From Anastrepha obliqua (Eukaryota > Arthropoda > Insecta > Diptera > Tephritidae): a stretch of DNA of 64,000 bases. Made by a program: the position numbers and the translations under genes. Location: the NCBI RefSeq assembly GCF_027943255.1, contig NC_072894.1, forward strand, positions 55,183,601-55,247,600, read 5' to 3'. Shown here one piece after another: positions 34,836 through 45,564 of the stretch; position 1 is the stretch's first letter, and each line of letters opens with the position of its first letter. The notes under the pieces were generated by a model. That model worked only from the letters and a program-made list of their open reading frames with translations, ran no database searches and was not told where the DNA came from.

Positions 34836-36071
34836 ATGAAGTTCAAGCCTACAACGAAAACTGACTCGGATGGCCTTTCGGACATTTTGCTGAAGAACTG
34901 CTTGTGTCTCGCTGAGCCTCTTACAATTATATTTAATAAATCGTTGTCCTCCGGTATCTTTGTTGACGACTGGAAATTTACTTCCGTTACGCCTATATTT
35001 AAGAGTGGAAATAAAAACGATGTTAGCAATTACAGGCCGGTTTCGAAGCTTTCGTCTGTCTCAAAACTTTTTGAGATAACACTGAATGAAAAGTTATATT
35101 TTGCTGTCAAAGGCCTAATAGCTACCAACCAGCATAGTTTCGTTGCAAGTTGCTCCACTGTCACTAATTTGTCTATTTTCAATGATTACTGCATTTCAGC
35201 CTTCCAGAACAGATCTCATGTTGATACAATTTATACAGACTTCTCTAAAGCGTTTGACAAAGTATCGCACCGAATTCTCTTGTCGAAGCTTGCATCATTG
35301 GGTATACATTCCACGTTTTTGTCGTGGATCAAATCATATTTGTCCAACAGGCACTGCGTTGTAGCCGTTGATAATACGACATCCCGTGCATTTATTGCGT
35401 CCTCTGGTCTCCCACAGGGAAGTATTCTAGGACCCCTTCTCTTTATACTCTTTATTAACGATATTGGTTCTTGCTTTTCTTTTGCTGAGCACTTGTTGTA
35501 TACTGATGATCTTAAAATATTTGCGGTGATTAACAGTGTTAGGGACTCTGAAAAATTGCAAACCGACTTGCAGAATGTCCGGAACTGGTGCTATTTAAAC
35601 CGTTTGTCACTAAATATAAGCAAATGCTTTCACGTAAAATATGCTAAATCAAACAATACTTTGGATACTTCGTATAGTATTGCTGGCTTACCTTTGCAAT
35701 CCGTTGAGGATATTAAAGACTTAGGCGTTATTTTCGACTCTAAGCTGAATTTCACCAACCATGTTAACCACGTCATAAGACAATCATATGCGATTCTAGC
35801 ATCCATACGCCGAAATTGTTCTGCATTTACCAACCCACACACTCTCAAAACATTGTATTGTGCTTTTGGTAGATCGAGATCAAAGTATGCCGCTGTTATT
35901 TGGAGACCGTACCAAATAGGTCTGTCTAATCGGATTGAGAGAGTTCAGAAAGTCTTTCTTCGTTTTGCGCTCCGATCTTTAAACTTTTCTGAACCTATAC
36001 CATCGCACCTCTCTCGATGTTTATTGATTGACTTAAAACCACTTGATAGCAGACGATCTATTCTATCGTGA
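34836..36071 (+). pseudogene. LINE reverse transcriptase fragment with YTDD active site, 411 residues open
   Basis: Open for 411 residues but lacking endonuclease and N-terminus. Motifs in order: DWKFTSVTPIFKSGNK (about 47-62), NYRPVSKLSSVSKLFE, DFSKAFDKVSHRIL (about 139), SSGLPQGSILGPLLF (about 190), then LLYTDDLKIF (about 222), where the common YADD is YTDD. After that come LSLNISKCFHVKY, DLGVIFDSKLNF and the thumb. The two catalytic Asp residues are kept. The first ATG is incidental, because the fragment was cut by truncation. The remnant at 63,150-63,530 also reads LLYTDDLK, so both belong to one family. Confidence 0.88.
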
Positions 36072-36412
36072 TTATATATTATTCGTATCATTTCTGAATA
36101 TATTGATTGTCCTTCCCTTTTAAGTAAAATTCAATTTAATATACCCAATATGAAGCTCCGACAGTACGAAACCTTATAATTAGCTTCTCGAGAACCAACT
36201 ATGGGGTGTGCCTAAGGCGTGTGCAGATTTAAATATGGTTTTCAATTTTTCTGGTGCTGATTTTACATGGCCGTAAGGCATCTTAGCCAATCATCTTAAA
36301 TCGTTCTTTTCTTAGTAACTACTAAACTATTGTACATTAGCTTAATATAGGCTGTAAGAATGTATCCATTCAAAGACAATAAATAAATAAATAAAATAAA
36401 TAAATAAATTTC
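34836..36412 (+). mobile_element. 5'-truncated LINE at the palindrome axis
   Basis: Begins abruptly inside the reverse transcriptase coding region, continues through a 3' UTR (36,072-36,378) and ends in a tail of TAAATAAATAAAATAAATAA (36,379-36,411). These are standard marks of incomplete target-primed reverse transcription on the plus strand. It lies wholly in the spacer, so its age relative to the palindrome cannot be read from an empty site. Confidence 0.85.
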
Positions 36413-37344
36413 ATTTTAATAATTTTCTAAGTTAACATATATAATTGATTTTACGAATTCTGTTTTCTTATATATAATATATTAAATAATTTATTTTAAT
36501 TTTAATACTACCTTATTTAGAAAATATGTACGATATGGCAGCATTAATGTTCATTTCTGTTCATTGCGTTGAAACAGCTGGCTGCGGCGTTGTGTGCAAG
36601 TGTAAAAAGTATACAAATTGGTAATATGGAGGAAGTTATTGAAGGAGATAAGTAAGTGTTTTGAGAAATAATTTTCTTTGTTGATTATTATTGTTCTTTT
36701 ATGGTTGCAGGAGTCAGCGGCCTGACGAGAAATGTATCTTAGAGGAGGAACTAGCCAGGCCAGAGGAACCTTCTTGTGGAAACAGAAAAACAGCTTGACA
36801 AAATAGAAACATCATTAACGAAACCTGCAACCAATCATGAGAGGTACTAAAATCCTCTCAAATATTCAGTTTCAAATGTTTCTATTATTTTAGCAATGCC
36901 CTAGCGCAGGCACCGGATCCCCAAGAAGCAAAAATATGCGTATTTGGGGGAAAAATTCAAGTGTATGGTTACATGAAAAAGAAGGTTTTGAGCCATTTAG
37001 AAGAAAATGGTTGTAGCCCTAGAAGCGTTGATGAAGTGATTACTGCTTCGAAATTTAACAAACAGTATACTCGGGAAAATATGAAGTATAATTTTCTCGG
37101 TACCTATTCATTTAAATCGCAGTTCGCATAAATTGTAGACTATATGAATCAGCGTATCGAGATGGCTGAAACTAATGTACATGAGGAGTGCGGATCACTG
37201 AGTTTTAACAACATAGCAATTTAAAAAATGGAATTTGCCAGAGTTATGCTCATATGAACCTGGCTTAGTTATCAATGCAATAGCGAACAAAGAGGAAGAG
37301 CTAGAGGGTGTGGACAAAAAGGCAACGTTTTGGAAATATATGTA
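36413..37344. repeat. Near-identical inner arm tract (right)
   Basis: Partner of 33,225-34,164. It carries the first exons of the unknown gene on the plus strand. Its outer end is the TA repeat that marks the empty Helitron site. Confidence 0.88.
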
Positions 37345-37483
37345 TATATATATATATTATATAACATGGAAATATTTTCTTATTTGCAGATCCGTCTACA
37401 AATTCATAGGAAATGCATTATTTGGATTGCTTCCAGCTAAATTAAATGAGAAAAGTGCGTAATTTTTCCCCAATGAATTTGAG
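36626..37483 (+). pseudogene. Central multi-exon gene of unknown function, right copy
   Basis: Exon 1, 36,626-36,651, reads MEEVIEGDK with donor GTAAGT. Exon 2, 36,711-36,843, lies after TTGCAG. Exon 3, 36,894-37,131, reads EAKICVFGGKIQVYGYMKKK and then SPRSVDEVITASKFNKQYT. A 94-bp exon, 37,390-37,483, has donor GTATGTAAG. Codons join in phase across introns 1 and 2. Exon 2 starts in a frame that hits TGA after GNRKTA, while its second half is open only in another frame (VETEKQLDKIETSLTKPATN). This is a frame disruption also present in the left copy. The 94-bp exon has a stop here but not in the left copy. The nature of the protein is unknown; it is rich in charged residues. Confidence 0.5.
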
Positions 37484-38013
37484 GTATGTAAGTGAAGTCG
37501 GAGTTTCCATAGAGTAAGAGAGTTTGCTGGATCAGAGGAATTATTATAACCTTTTTTTAAGTTTCATTTTTAAATTAAAGTTAATGGATTGCCGAGTCTA
37601 CAATTTATGAATTATAGCTTATATTCTCCAAATTTGAACAAATTGGTTTTGTAAAGTGGATGGGCCAAATTCCAGAGATATTCTTTGGGTTTTATCAATT
37701 CAATCAATTTTTCCACACAAGTTCGAGTTAACTTAACTTTTATCAGAGCCGCAATAATGCACCACAAACACAGCTACATATTGTAGGCAGATTAGAGCAT
37801 ATTTAGACTTTTACTATAGGTTCATTCTGGTCAGCCAGTTAATCTTAGTCAAAATAGAGTGCCGCTTGACATAAATATTTCTAATATCAAAAAATGTGAA
37901 AGTATTGAATTCAAATTCGAAATTTACTTAATAAATAAAAAAATATAATATAAGAAATATCTGTTTGATTTTATTGCTATGGATCACTCCTACTTGATGT
38001 GCAACTTATATTA
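37345..38013. other. Right-arm block holding empty Helitron and LINE sites
   Basis: TA-rich 37,336-37,370 is the intact target of the Helitron, and 37,755-37,770 the intact target of the left-arm LINE. The remainder mirrors 23,776-23,952 and 27,629-28,016 with marked divergence. Confidence 0.8.
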
Positions 38014-38199
38014 CTAACTACCAAACTTACCAAATATTGCAGCTGCCAAAAGTACAGCCGTCGTGTCTGCGTGCTTCTGTGTTTTTTTTTTTTTTTTTTT
38101 TTTTTCAAAATGCTCTCTACAGCGACTAAAGTGTCCTGAAACTTTTTTGTGTGTTGTCGCTTCGGCTATTCTGTTTATTTCAAAGGCAGATCGACGCAA
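38014..38199 (-). pseudogene. Exon-like ORF with splice donor (right copy), unknown
   Basis: Mirror of 23,616-23,775: RRSAFEINRIAEATTHKKV then GHFSRCREHFEKKKKKKK, ending at a GTAAG donor. The Lys run is expanded by a T-homopolymer of about 24 bases on the plus strand (38,083-38,105). Confidence 0.4.
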
Positions 38200-38715
38200 T
38201 TGTTTTTTAATTTAACCCCTTGAGTACAGATTTTTTTTTCAGAAAATATTTGCATGTGGAACGGATATAATTTTTTGTTGCTTGGAGTAGTAGATTTTCC
38301 GTAAGAATTCATTTATTTCTAAAATATTAATGACATATGTAGTGACTTCAAGTAATTAGAATTGCAACACAAAAATAAATTAATCAAAATAAAAAACGTC
38401 ATCCGCTCCTTTGGCAAATAAGTGCATGAAGTGTCTCAGACGTTAAATATACCCAAGGGTTTAAGCGTGTCGCACATCTAATCACAGCAAGATAAAATCT
38501 TAATGCTATTGTTAATTTTTCAGCAGCATTTTAAACCCTCTTATTCCGTGGTCAGTTAGACGATCACCGAGAAATAAACAATTTTTCGAATTATAATTTA
38601 TACATATCCACAATTTTTGTTGTGAATTTTAATGACTTATATGTATATTTCTGGAGTGAAATAGAACTGATTTTAAAAAATTATTATAACTTTTTTATAA
38701 GCGCCATCGAACTGT
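38200..38715. other. Right-arm sequence, no gene seen
   Basis: 38,200-38,475 mirrors about 23,330-23,615. The rest is AT-rich and without recognisable coding content. Confidence 0.5.
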
Positions 38716-38856
38716 GAGACCTTCTACGTTCCCACGTAGTCGGTTCTACGTTACCGTAACGACCCGGATTTATATCCGGCCAAGGACTGCCCCCTTCCAG
38801 CAGCATTTTCCGTACATGCATCGGAAATGTCTCTGCTGCTACAACAACAACAACCT
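38716..38856 (-). repeat. Short dispersed repeat ending in GTT/CAA units
   Basis: Reads (complement) GTTGTTGTTGTTGTAGCAGC ... GGAAATGCTGCTGGAAG ... GGATATAAATCCGGGTCGTT. Related to 40,555-40,697. The fuller of the two arms' copies at this mirrored position (left copy 23,045-23,105). Confidence 0.6.
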
Positions 38857-39149
38857 GTTTAAACAAAGCATTTAAAAAACTTCGAACATAAAATAACCTC
38901 CATCTACGGCCCATTGCACAGGTAAAAGCAATAGCTGTTTTGATTTTTTCTATTTATTCGATTTCTAAATTGCCAAATTTGGTTTCAATTACTCTAAACT
39001 GTCAATCTTTGTTTATAGATTTTTATATTCTAGGGACCAAAGGCAAACGCGAAATGCATTGGTCTTGTTGTTTTTGTGCTACTGCTACGACCTGTTCAAG
39101 GTACCTCCTTTTTATCCAAATAGTTTTTAAAGAGATTTTTAGGCAGTAT

Positions 39150-39960
39150 TTTATGAACCTACCGTTAGAAGAGTTAGACAATGACGACTACCAAAAGCCA
39201 GTTAAGACTGCCGTGAGTCTCCAGGCGTCCCGTCTTTTCATGTTGATCAATGTTGGCGTTTGTTTGAGATTGTAGATGAGCCATAACGTTGCCTGCTGAT
39301 CAGGGTTGGGCACGGTGCACTAAATAATTAGTGCAATAAGCGAATTTAGTAATTTGAAGATCTACAATCCGCGATTCGAAGGTATATATATATTAGCGTC
39401 TTGATGTTGTTCCTAGAGTTTCAAACCGACTCCGAACGGCAGATATTTGTTATGAGGAGCTTTTTCATGTCAGAAATACATTCGGAGGTTTGCCATTGTC
39501 TGCCGAGGGGCGACCGCTATTAAAAAAAACGTGTTCTTTGTTTTTGGTGTTTCACTGAGATGCAAGCCTACGTTCTCTCTGAATTCCGAATGGTAGTCAC
39601 GCACCAACCCATTCGGCTACGACGGCCACGATTCGAAGGTACTTTGATCAGTGGTACAGTGGTGTGAATAGCGATTCTCCAAAAATGTTATTTATGACAG
39701 ATCCCCTCCTGCCAGTACATCTGCTTCTTCGTTACCTTCAACGTTACCAAGACGCTCAGATTTTTCAATTTTGAGTCTATGAAAATATATACCTGCTCCA
39801 ATACCACAATCCTCTTTGGAGTGCCATAAAACTACTATGCTGCTCTAGTGCCGAAGTTGTTTAGTGAGAATCCCTTACTCCTTTCCTCCTGAGATGGCAA
39901 GAGAGTGGTAAAATGCCTATTAAATGTTACCGTCGGGATGATATAATCAGCCCTCTCCGA
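39150..39960 (-). pseudogene. Deleted right-arm copy of the RNase H LINE remnant
   Basis: Mirrors 22,000-23,230 with internal deletions. It keeps the start (39,870-39,900, complement of CCATCTCAGGAGGA) and parts around 39,640-39,800, and has a SINE inserted at 39,413-39,631. The truncated MITE lies at 39,305-39,350. No open RNase H frame remains. Confidence 0.65.
39413..39631 (-). mobile_element. tRNA-derived SINE (minus strand)
   Basis: The complement starts GGCCGTCGTAGCCGAATGGG, an A-box-like TAGCCGAATGG. The B box is degenerate (GGCTTGCATCTC), and it ends with GCCGTTCGGAGTCGGTTTGA. It is absent from the left arm, so inserted after duplication. Confidence 0.75.
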
Positions 39961-40554
39961 CGTTTACTGAGTTTCTCGCAATAGTAGAGATAGTGGAAAT
40001 GTGCAGAAATTGTGTGCTGATTATCCTCAATTTATTTTTGTAGGACAAATGAAGTGGGAAATTCTTAATATTATATATTGATGGTTTTTCTCACGCTCCT
40101 CATCGCTTTATTATTTTATTGAATTTAAAACACATATTATAGTATAGAGTATACACGCTCCAGCCGGGGCGGTTGTTTAGTATACCATAAATGTTTCAAC
40201 ATGATAAACAACGCGTTGTCCAACTTTATTATTATTATATGCGTGGTGTAGAACTTGTCGCAAAATGCAGGATTCAAGTGAAATTTGTTCAATAATAATA
40301 ATCGAATTGTTTATTTTATTCTTATTTTATATATTATTCTTATTTTATATATTAAAAAAAAAATTAATTAAAAAAATGAATTAATCAATTTTTTTTTAAT
40401 TTAATTTTTTTTATTTTTTAAATTCTTTTATTTAAACATTTTTTTTAATTTTTTATTTTTTTTTTAAATTTTATTTTATTTTTTTAATTTTTTTTATTTT
40501 TTAACTTTTTTTCTGTGGAAAGAACTAAAAAGAAAAATGTAAAATCTAAAGTTG
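39961..40554. other. Right-arm sequence and AT-rich tract
   Basis: Mirrors 21,680-22,000. 40,325-40,505 is nearly pure A/T low-complexity DNA. No gene. Confidence 0.6.
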
Positions 40555-40697
40555 GTTGTTGTTGTTGTTGTAACAGCATAAACATTACCCATACTTACAT
40601 ACGGGGAATGCTGCTGGAGTGACAGTCCTTGACTGGATATAAATCTGGGTCGTTTCCACCGACTGTCGTGGAAACGAATCATTAATTAGATTTTTAA
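40555..40697 (+). mobile_element. Short retroposed repeat with target duplication
   Basis: Starts TGTTGTTGTTGTTGTAACAG, contains GGGGAATGCTGCTGGAGTGA and GGATATAAATCTGGGTCGTT. Flanked by AATCTAAAGTTGGT and AATCTAAATTTGGT. The left arm has one copy of that flank (near 19,570), so this is a right-arm insertion. Confidence 0.65.
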
Positions 40698-41411
40698 TCT
40701 AAATTTGGTTGTACAATCTGCTTATACACGTTCCAACTCATAGTGCAACCGCTAACTACGCCCACCAAAAATTAAAAACAATTTTAATTTTCACGCAACC
40801 GTTGTACAACCATACTTATATGATACAAGCGTGTATCCAATATGCCCATGTTGACACAACGGTTGGAGCGTGCATACTTTGCCTAATACATCATTACTCA
40901 ACTTTCAGCGCCAGCATTGAGTCTAATAAAATTTTACCTTAGCGATCGTGCGTAAGCTGTATGTGCCAGTCACAGCTTATCCAGCTATTTGCCCATAACT
41001 AAAGGTGTGCCCCAAGGTTCTATTCTTGGCCCGTCAAAAATCTTCCAAACGTACTAAAACATTGTAATATTCATGTTTATGCTAATGATGTTCAATTGAA
41101 ACTGAATAATACTAAACTTTGTTCTATAGTGCAATAAACAAAGTCTATGGTATGCTACGATTATTATAGACTATTCAGAACTTTATCCCCGTGAAAATTC
41201 GATTGTTTTTTTTGTCCTTGCGGTCCGTTTTTGCAACCTCCTACCACTGAAAATCAAAAGAATCAGAAGCACACTGCGCTTTAGAAGTGAACTGATATAT
41301 AATATTATATTACTTTGTTACCAATAGTTGCTAATATGTATGTATATCTTTCTTTTTATCTTTTTTCTTCTCTTGTATTTCTATACCTTCACAACTTCAA
41401 CATTCTTTATA

Positions 41412-42337
41412 AAGGGTGGTTAAGTTTCAAGCGCCGGTGTTGATTTTGAATAAAATAGAATTTTTTTAGGAAATTATTGTCATTTCTCTTTATTATAATA
41501 ATATTGGTATGGCTCAATTACGTATGGAACAAAATATCGGCCAAATGGCCGCCGCGGACTCGGCGGCACATCTCCATCCGATGGTCCAAATTTTCTATGA
41601 CCCTGAGGCATAATTGGGGTTCTATGCCATTAATTTGCCAAATTATCTCATCCTTTAGCTCTTGAATTGTTGCTGGCTTATCGACATACACCTTTTCTTT
41701 CACATAACCCCAAAGAAAGAAGTCCAACGGTGTCAAATCACATGATCTTGGCGGCCAATTGACATCGCCGCGACGTGAGATTATTCGGCCATCAAATTTT
41801 TCGCGCAAAAGAGCCATTGTATCGTTAGCTGTGTGACAAGTGGCACCCTTCTGTTGAAACCACATATCGTCCACATCCATATCTTCCGATTCGGCCCATA
41901 AAAAGTTCGTTATCATCTCACGATAGCGAACACTATTCATAGTAACTGCCTAACCCACCTCAATTTGGAAAAAATACGGCCCATAAACCGCACCAAACAG
42001 TCACTCTTTGTGGGTGCATTGGTTTTTCGGCAATCACTCTTGGATTATCATTCGCCCAAATGCCGCAATTCTGCTTATTGACGAATCCACTGAGGTGAAA
42101 ATGTGCCTCATCACTGAAGATGACTTTCTTCACGAAGTGCGCGATATGAACTTCGATTTGAACGCCCGTTTCCATAATAAGCCTGAATAACTTTAACGCA
42201 TTGCTCGATTGTGTATCTTTCCATGGTTCAATTTAAGCTAGTCTGAAATTGAAAAATGTCAAATGAAATGCAGAAAAAAACTTGACATTTAGGTGTGGTT
42301 CACATTCAACATAGGCCCTTGAAATTTAACCACCCTT
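41412..42337 (-). mobile_element. Tc1/mariner element inserted in the LINE
   Basis: 926 bp with ends AAGGGTGGTTAAGTTTCAAG and (complement) AAGGGTGGTTAAATTTCAAG, each flanked by TA. It encodes a damaged transposase on the minus strand. Shorter than the usual 1.2-1.3 kb, consistent with loss of the N-terminal part. Confidence 0.9.
41518..42230 (-). pseudogene. Mariner transposase, partial and broken
   Basis: Two frames. 41,960-42,175 reads VIFSDEAHFHLSGFVNKQNC, with the first catalytic Asp present. 41,518-41,940 reads MWFQQKGATCHTA, where the second Asp of QQDGATCHT is Lys, then NWPPRSCDLTPLDFFLWGYV with the third Asp. A frame break lies around 41,940-41,960 and the DNA-binding N-terminus is mostly gone. 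It is inactive by the Asp to Lys change alone. The sequence is related to, but distinct from, the 57,684-58,634 element. Confidence 0.85.
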
Positions 42338-42510
42338 TATTTTATATCCTACTGACTCTACCAACCCACTGCTAAATCCATATAAATTACCTTTATGTGT
42401 ACTTACGCTATGTTATTATTAAGAATAGTAATCATAAGTTCAAGCACTGTTAAATTACTTTTGGTTGTGTGCTTGATAAGAAAATAAAATAAAATAAATA
42501 AATAAAAATA

Positions 42511-43473
42511 AGTTACACTCATCTAATATATATACCTACAAACTTTCTTTTTAGATTCTTGTTGGAGAAGCCAATACGAATGTTGGCGATTGTGCGACAA
42601 TGCTCCTGAACAATCGATTACAAAACTACAAAGAGCTGCCGTGTTGCAGGGAAAAGGAAAAAAGTAGCATCGACCCTTTTTGCCTAGAGAATGAACAGAA
42701 ATTTTCTCAATAATGAAGGGCGGGCATGCTCTGCATATTCCAAATAAAATAAGCCTATATTAATCCGTATTTTATATAATATTTTTTCAATTGTTGATCT
42801 TGTTCGTAAAGATTATAATACCATTGCAAATAAAAAAAAATTAATATGTTGATAGAATTAAAACGCACCACTTTAAATATTTGTCCACATTTATTACACA
42901 CTCAAATATTATTCCGTACTTTAAAAGAGTTGACACAAATTTGTTTATATGAATGTAGTAATTTGTATGTTAATTAATTCCTCTTATTCTTTGTTACAAT
43001 AACCCACGCCGATTTCCTTATCACTTGCACGTGTTTAAATTTACGCCTCAAAACGATTCATTCAATCTTTAAATGAAATTGCTTGTTGTATGTAGTTTAC
43101 TTAAAAAAAGCTTAAACGTTTTATGGAATGTTGTAAAAGTGACAGATAACATATTTTATGTTTTATTTTGCATGTACACGTGAATGTGGATTTTATTTGA
43201 CAATTAGAAAAACGTCAAAGTTTATGTGAGTTCAAAATTCTTTCTTTTTCGACGGGTTCAATTTTTTAGCTAATTGAGAAGGTACAGTTTTTAGTGTAAA
43301 TTTTATTAGTAATTAAGCTATATTACATATTTTACGACTAGAAGTACATATGTATGTGTTACATAAGTGTTAACATAGTTCTGTAAATAGTTTTTAGTTT
43401 TATAAAGCAGTTTGGCTTTGTTGTAATAGACTGCAATAACCAAGTTGTAGCTAATTTAGAGTAAGGTAAAGTA
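42511..43473. other. Right-arm sequence, no gene
   Basis: Mirrors 18,436-19,340 closely. Nothing coding recognised. Confidence 0.6.
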
Positions 43474-43827
43474 CAGGGTTGGCCATATTAAACTGACCCA
43501 TGTGATTATTAAAAAAATATGGAAAAAGAAACATTTTTTTGTGTTTCATTGTGAAAAACATTTAATTTAGTTCAAGGAGATCCGTTTACATCACTTTTTG
43601 AATATGGGCAAGTGGTCGCCCTTAGCTCGTATAGCGTAATGTGCCCGTTTTTCGGCGTTTTCCATAGTTTTGGCCAGCGTCTCGGCCGATATGGCGGCTA
43701 TTTCCCGTCGGATATTGGCCTTAAGTGCGCCTAGTGTCTTTGGCTTGTTGACGTAAACCTTAGATTTCAAATTACAGTAAAAAGTTATAGGGTTACTCAA
43801 TGGGTCAGTTTAATATGGCCAACCCTG
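43474..43827 (-). mobile_element. Mariner-derived MITE with long perfect inverted ends
   Basis: 354 bp starting CAGGGTTGGCCATATTAAAC and ending in its exact complement. At least 28 bp match, and the element is flanked by TA. The left arm shows the single TA empty site at 18,434-18,435. The interior keeps a transposase C-terminal scrap. Confidence 0.95.
43591..43800 (-). pseudogene. Mariner transposase C-terminal scrap
   Basis: Reads KVYVNKPKTLGALKANIRRE and then ENAEKRAHYAIRAKGDHLP. This is the extreme C-terminal part of Tc1/mariner transposases, downstream of the catalytic residues. The first codons are read out of the terminal repeat. Confidence 0.8.
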
Positions 43828-44516
43828 TACTTTGCGGTGTGCTTTGTGTAGTTTGCTTTAAGTTATTTTTGGCCTAAGGAACTTTTTCTTGGACAAGTTC
43901 TTCGCTAGAGCACATTTACCATATAAGAATATCTAAAACATACTAATGCGAAGTGTTACAACACATTTCATATCTGTTTATGCATATTTGTATGTATGTA
44001 TGCACTATATATAATATTATAATATAATAATTACACTAAAGTAGTTTGTAAAAATAATAAACTGCTTACAAAATTTGGCAATTGCCCTTGACTGTAGCAA
44101 CTCATTTTTGATTACTAAAATTAATAATACAATTTATTTATTTATGTACGCGTTACATATGCAAATAAGTTAACTTAATTAATTCAAATTCAGTCGTGTT
44201 TGAGCTTTTGCTTTCCCCTTTTTACATTTTTAATACATACGAGTATGTATGCAATTAATATATGGTTGTATGTATATAAAAATATGTGCGTTTTTAATGC
44301 GAAAGAAATTTTGTAAAGTACATTTTTTATAGCAGTCAAACAAAAAGGCTTCAGACTAAAATAAACGACAAATTGGATGCATTTTTGCCAGCGATAGGAC
44401 TTAAATGCATAATTTTTCCTCTGTATGTTTGCTAACTAATAAATACTTGTAAGAAGAAGAACCAATAAATAAATTAATATATTATTTAAAAACCTTTTAC
44501 GGCCTGAATTAGATGA
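43828..44516. other. Right-arm sequence, no gene
   Basis: Mirrors 17,800-18,433. TATAATAT-rich near 44,005-44,030. Confidence 0.6.
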
Positions 44517-44760
44517 CATGGGCTTGGACAATACGATTTCACTATTGGTCTACTCTTTCTCTGGCTACGTGAAAAATATGGTCTATACCAGGGTGGCCAA
44601 GCTCCTTGATAGTCCGAGCCATTTTTAAAAATTTGAAATCTTTCGCGAGTCGCAATTAAATAAGTATTTAAAAGATATGCATAAAATGGTATTATACATT
44701 TTTTACAGAAACTGAATTGAAATATTAAAAATTAAAATTACATTTATTTCACTATTCATA
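44517..44760 (+). mobile_element. Second copy of the mariner/hAT junction
   Basis: 44,517-44,588 reads LLVYSFSGYVKNMVY, a mariner third-Asp-region relic. It is followed at 44,589 by the hAT end CAGGGTGGCCAAGCTCCTTG and about 170 bp of the hAT. The same junction in damaged form is at 46,165-46,510 on the same strand. GTCTATAC before the hAT end matches GTCTGTAC after the other hAT end at 46,953-46,960, which supports an 8-bp hAT duplication in the original insertion. Confidence 0.7.
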
Positions 44761-44848
44761 TTATTTAAAAAAAAATGCGTTTTGCTATTGAAGTAAAAAG
44801 GAAATAATAATAAAAAATATCAATGAAAATAAATTAATAAAGACATAC

Positions 44849-45140
44849 AGGGTTTGATTGAAAAGTAATGAGCCCTCCCTCGCGGAGCGTCTGCCAAGCG
44901 ATCAACCGAATCGGCTGGTGGGGGAAAATGATCGTTGGACCTTCCCCTTCCATTAGAAACCGGCCGAAGTCAACATCGCTCCGCGCGTAAAAGCTGTTTT
45001 AAAAGTGTGTTAGGATCTTGCAGGGGCGAAAATGCAGCGATCGTTTTACAAAGAAGTGCTCCTTCGGCTGAAAAATATTTTATAAGGTTGAAAAAGCGCA
45101 CCAACTTTCAATCTCTTAAAGGTGTGGTTGAAACATAATA
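44849..45140 (+). mobile_element. Mariner-like 5' end fragment
   Basis: ACAGGGTTTGATTGAAAAGT followed by AATGAGCC is typical of a mariner terminal repeat as I recall it. About 250 bp of GC-richer sequence with a short frame follows, and no other terminus is visible. No left-arm counterpart. Confidence 0.45.
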
Positions 45141-45564
45141 TTTTATTATTTTGGATTTCATTTCACGCTTTTGTCCCATATGACACACATACACCAGACG
45201 CTTCTACTGGCAAAAATATTATTTTGTCTCTCTTATGGCCACTTCTAATGAAATTCTTAACACAGGATGGCATTTTCTGCTTTACACATCGGCATAATCA
45301 GCTAAATCCGATTTTGTAGATATACGCTCGCTTATGGTACGTTCATCTTCTACAACTTTCTTGGGTTTTGGACTTGGTAATACCGTTTACTCTAGCAGAT
45401 GATGCAATGTATGGAAGCTTGCAGCAATATTTTAGTGTTTTATAACTGTGTATAATTTAGACCACCTTATACAATATATGTAAATAAATAGGCTAATTTA
45501 AGGGTGTGGCAAATCATTCACAGCAATTATTTGTGATATGTAAATTTTATTTAATTTTTTCAGG
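45141..45564. other. Right-arm sequence, partly shared
   Basis: 45,331-45,440 mirrors 16,690-16,886. No gene seen. This is where the left arm carries the foldback-like element. Confidence 0.55.

Larger units (their letters stand above)
34165..36412. other. Palindrome spacer
   Basis: Single-copy centre between the arms. It contains an exon-like frame (34,300-34,520), a SINE (34,575-34,830) and a 5'-truncated LINE (34,836-36,412). The LINE's TAAA-rich tail ends exactly where the right arm begins, so the last insertion event lies at the arm border. Confidence 0.85.
40895..42510 (+). mobile_element. 5'-truncated LINE split by a mariner
   Basis: The part before the mariner reads ITKGVPQGSILGP at about 41,000-41,030, then HCNIHVYANDVQLKLNNTKL. 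The YADD box is YAND here, losing the first catalytic Asp. Farther on is NLLPLKIKRIRSTLRFRSEL-like text before the mariner. After it come about 170 bases ending in an AAATAAAATAAATAAATAAA tail. The left arm lacks the whole 1.6 kb (compare 19,340-19,360). Confidence 0.75.
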
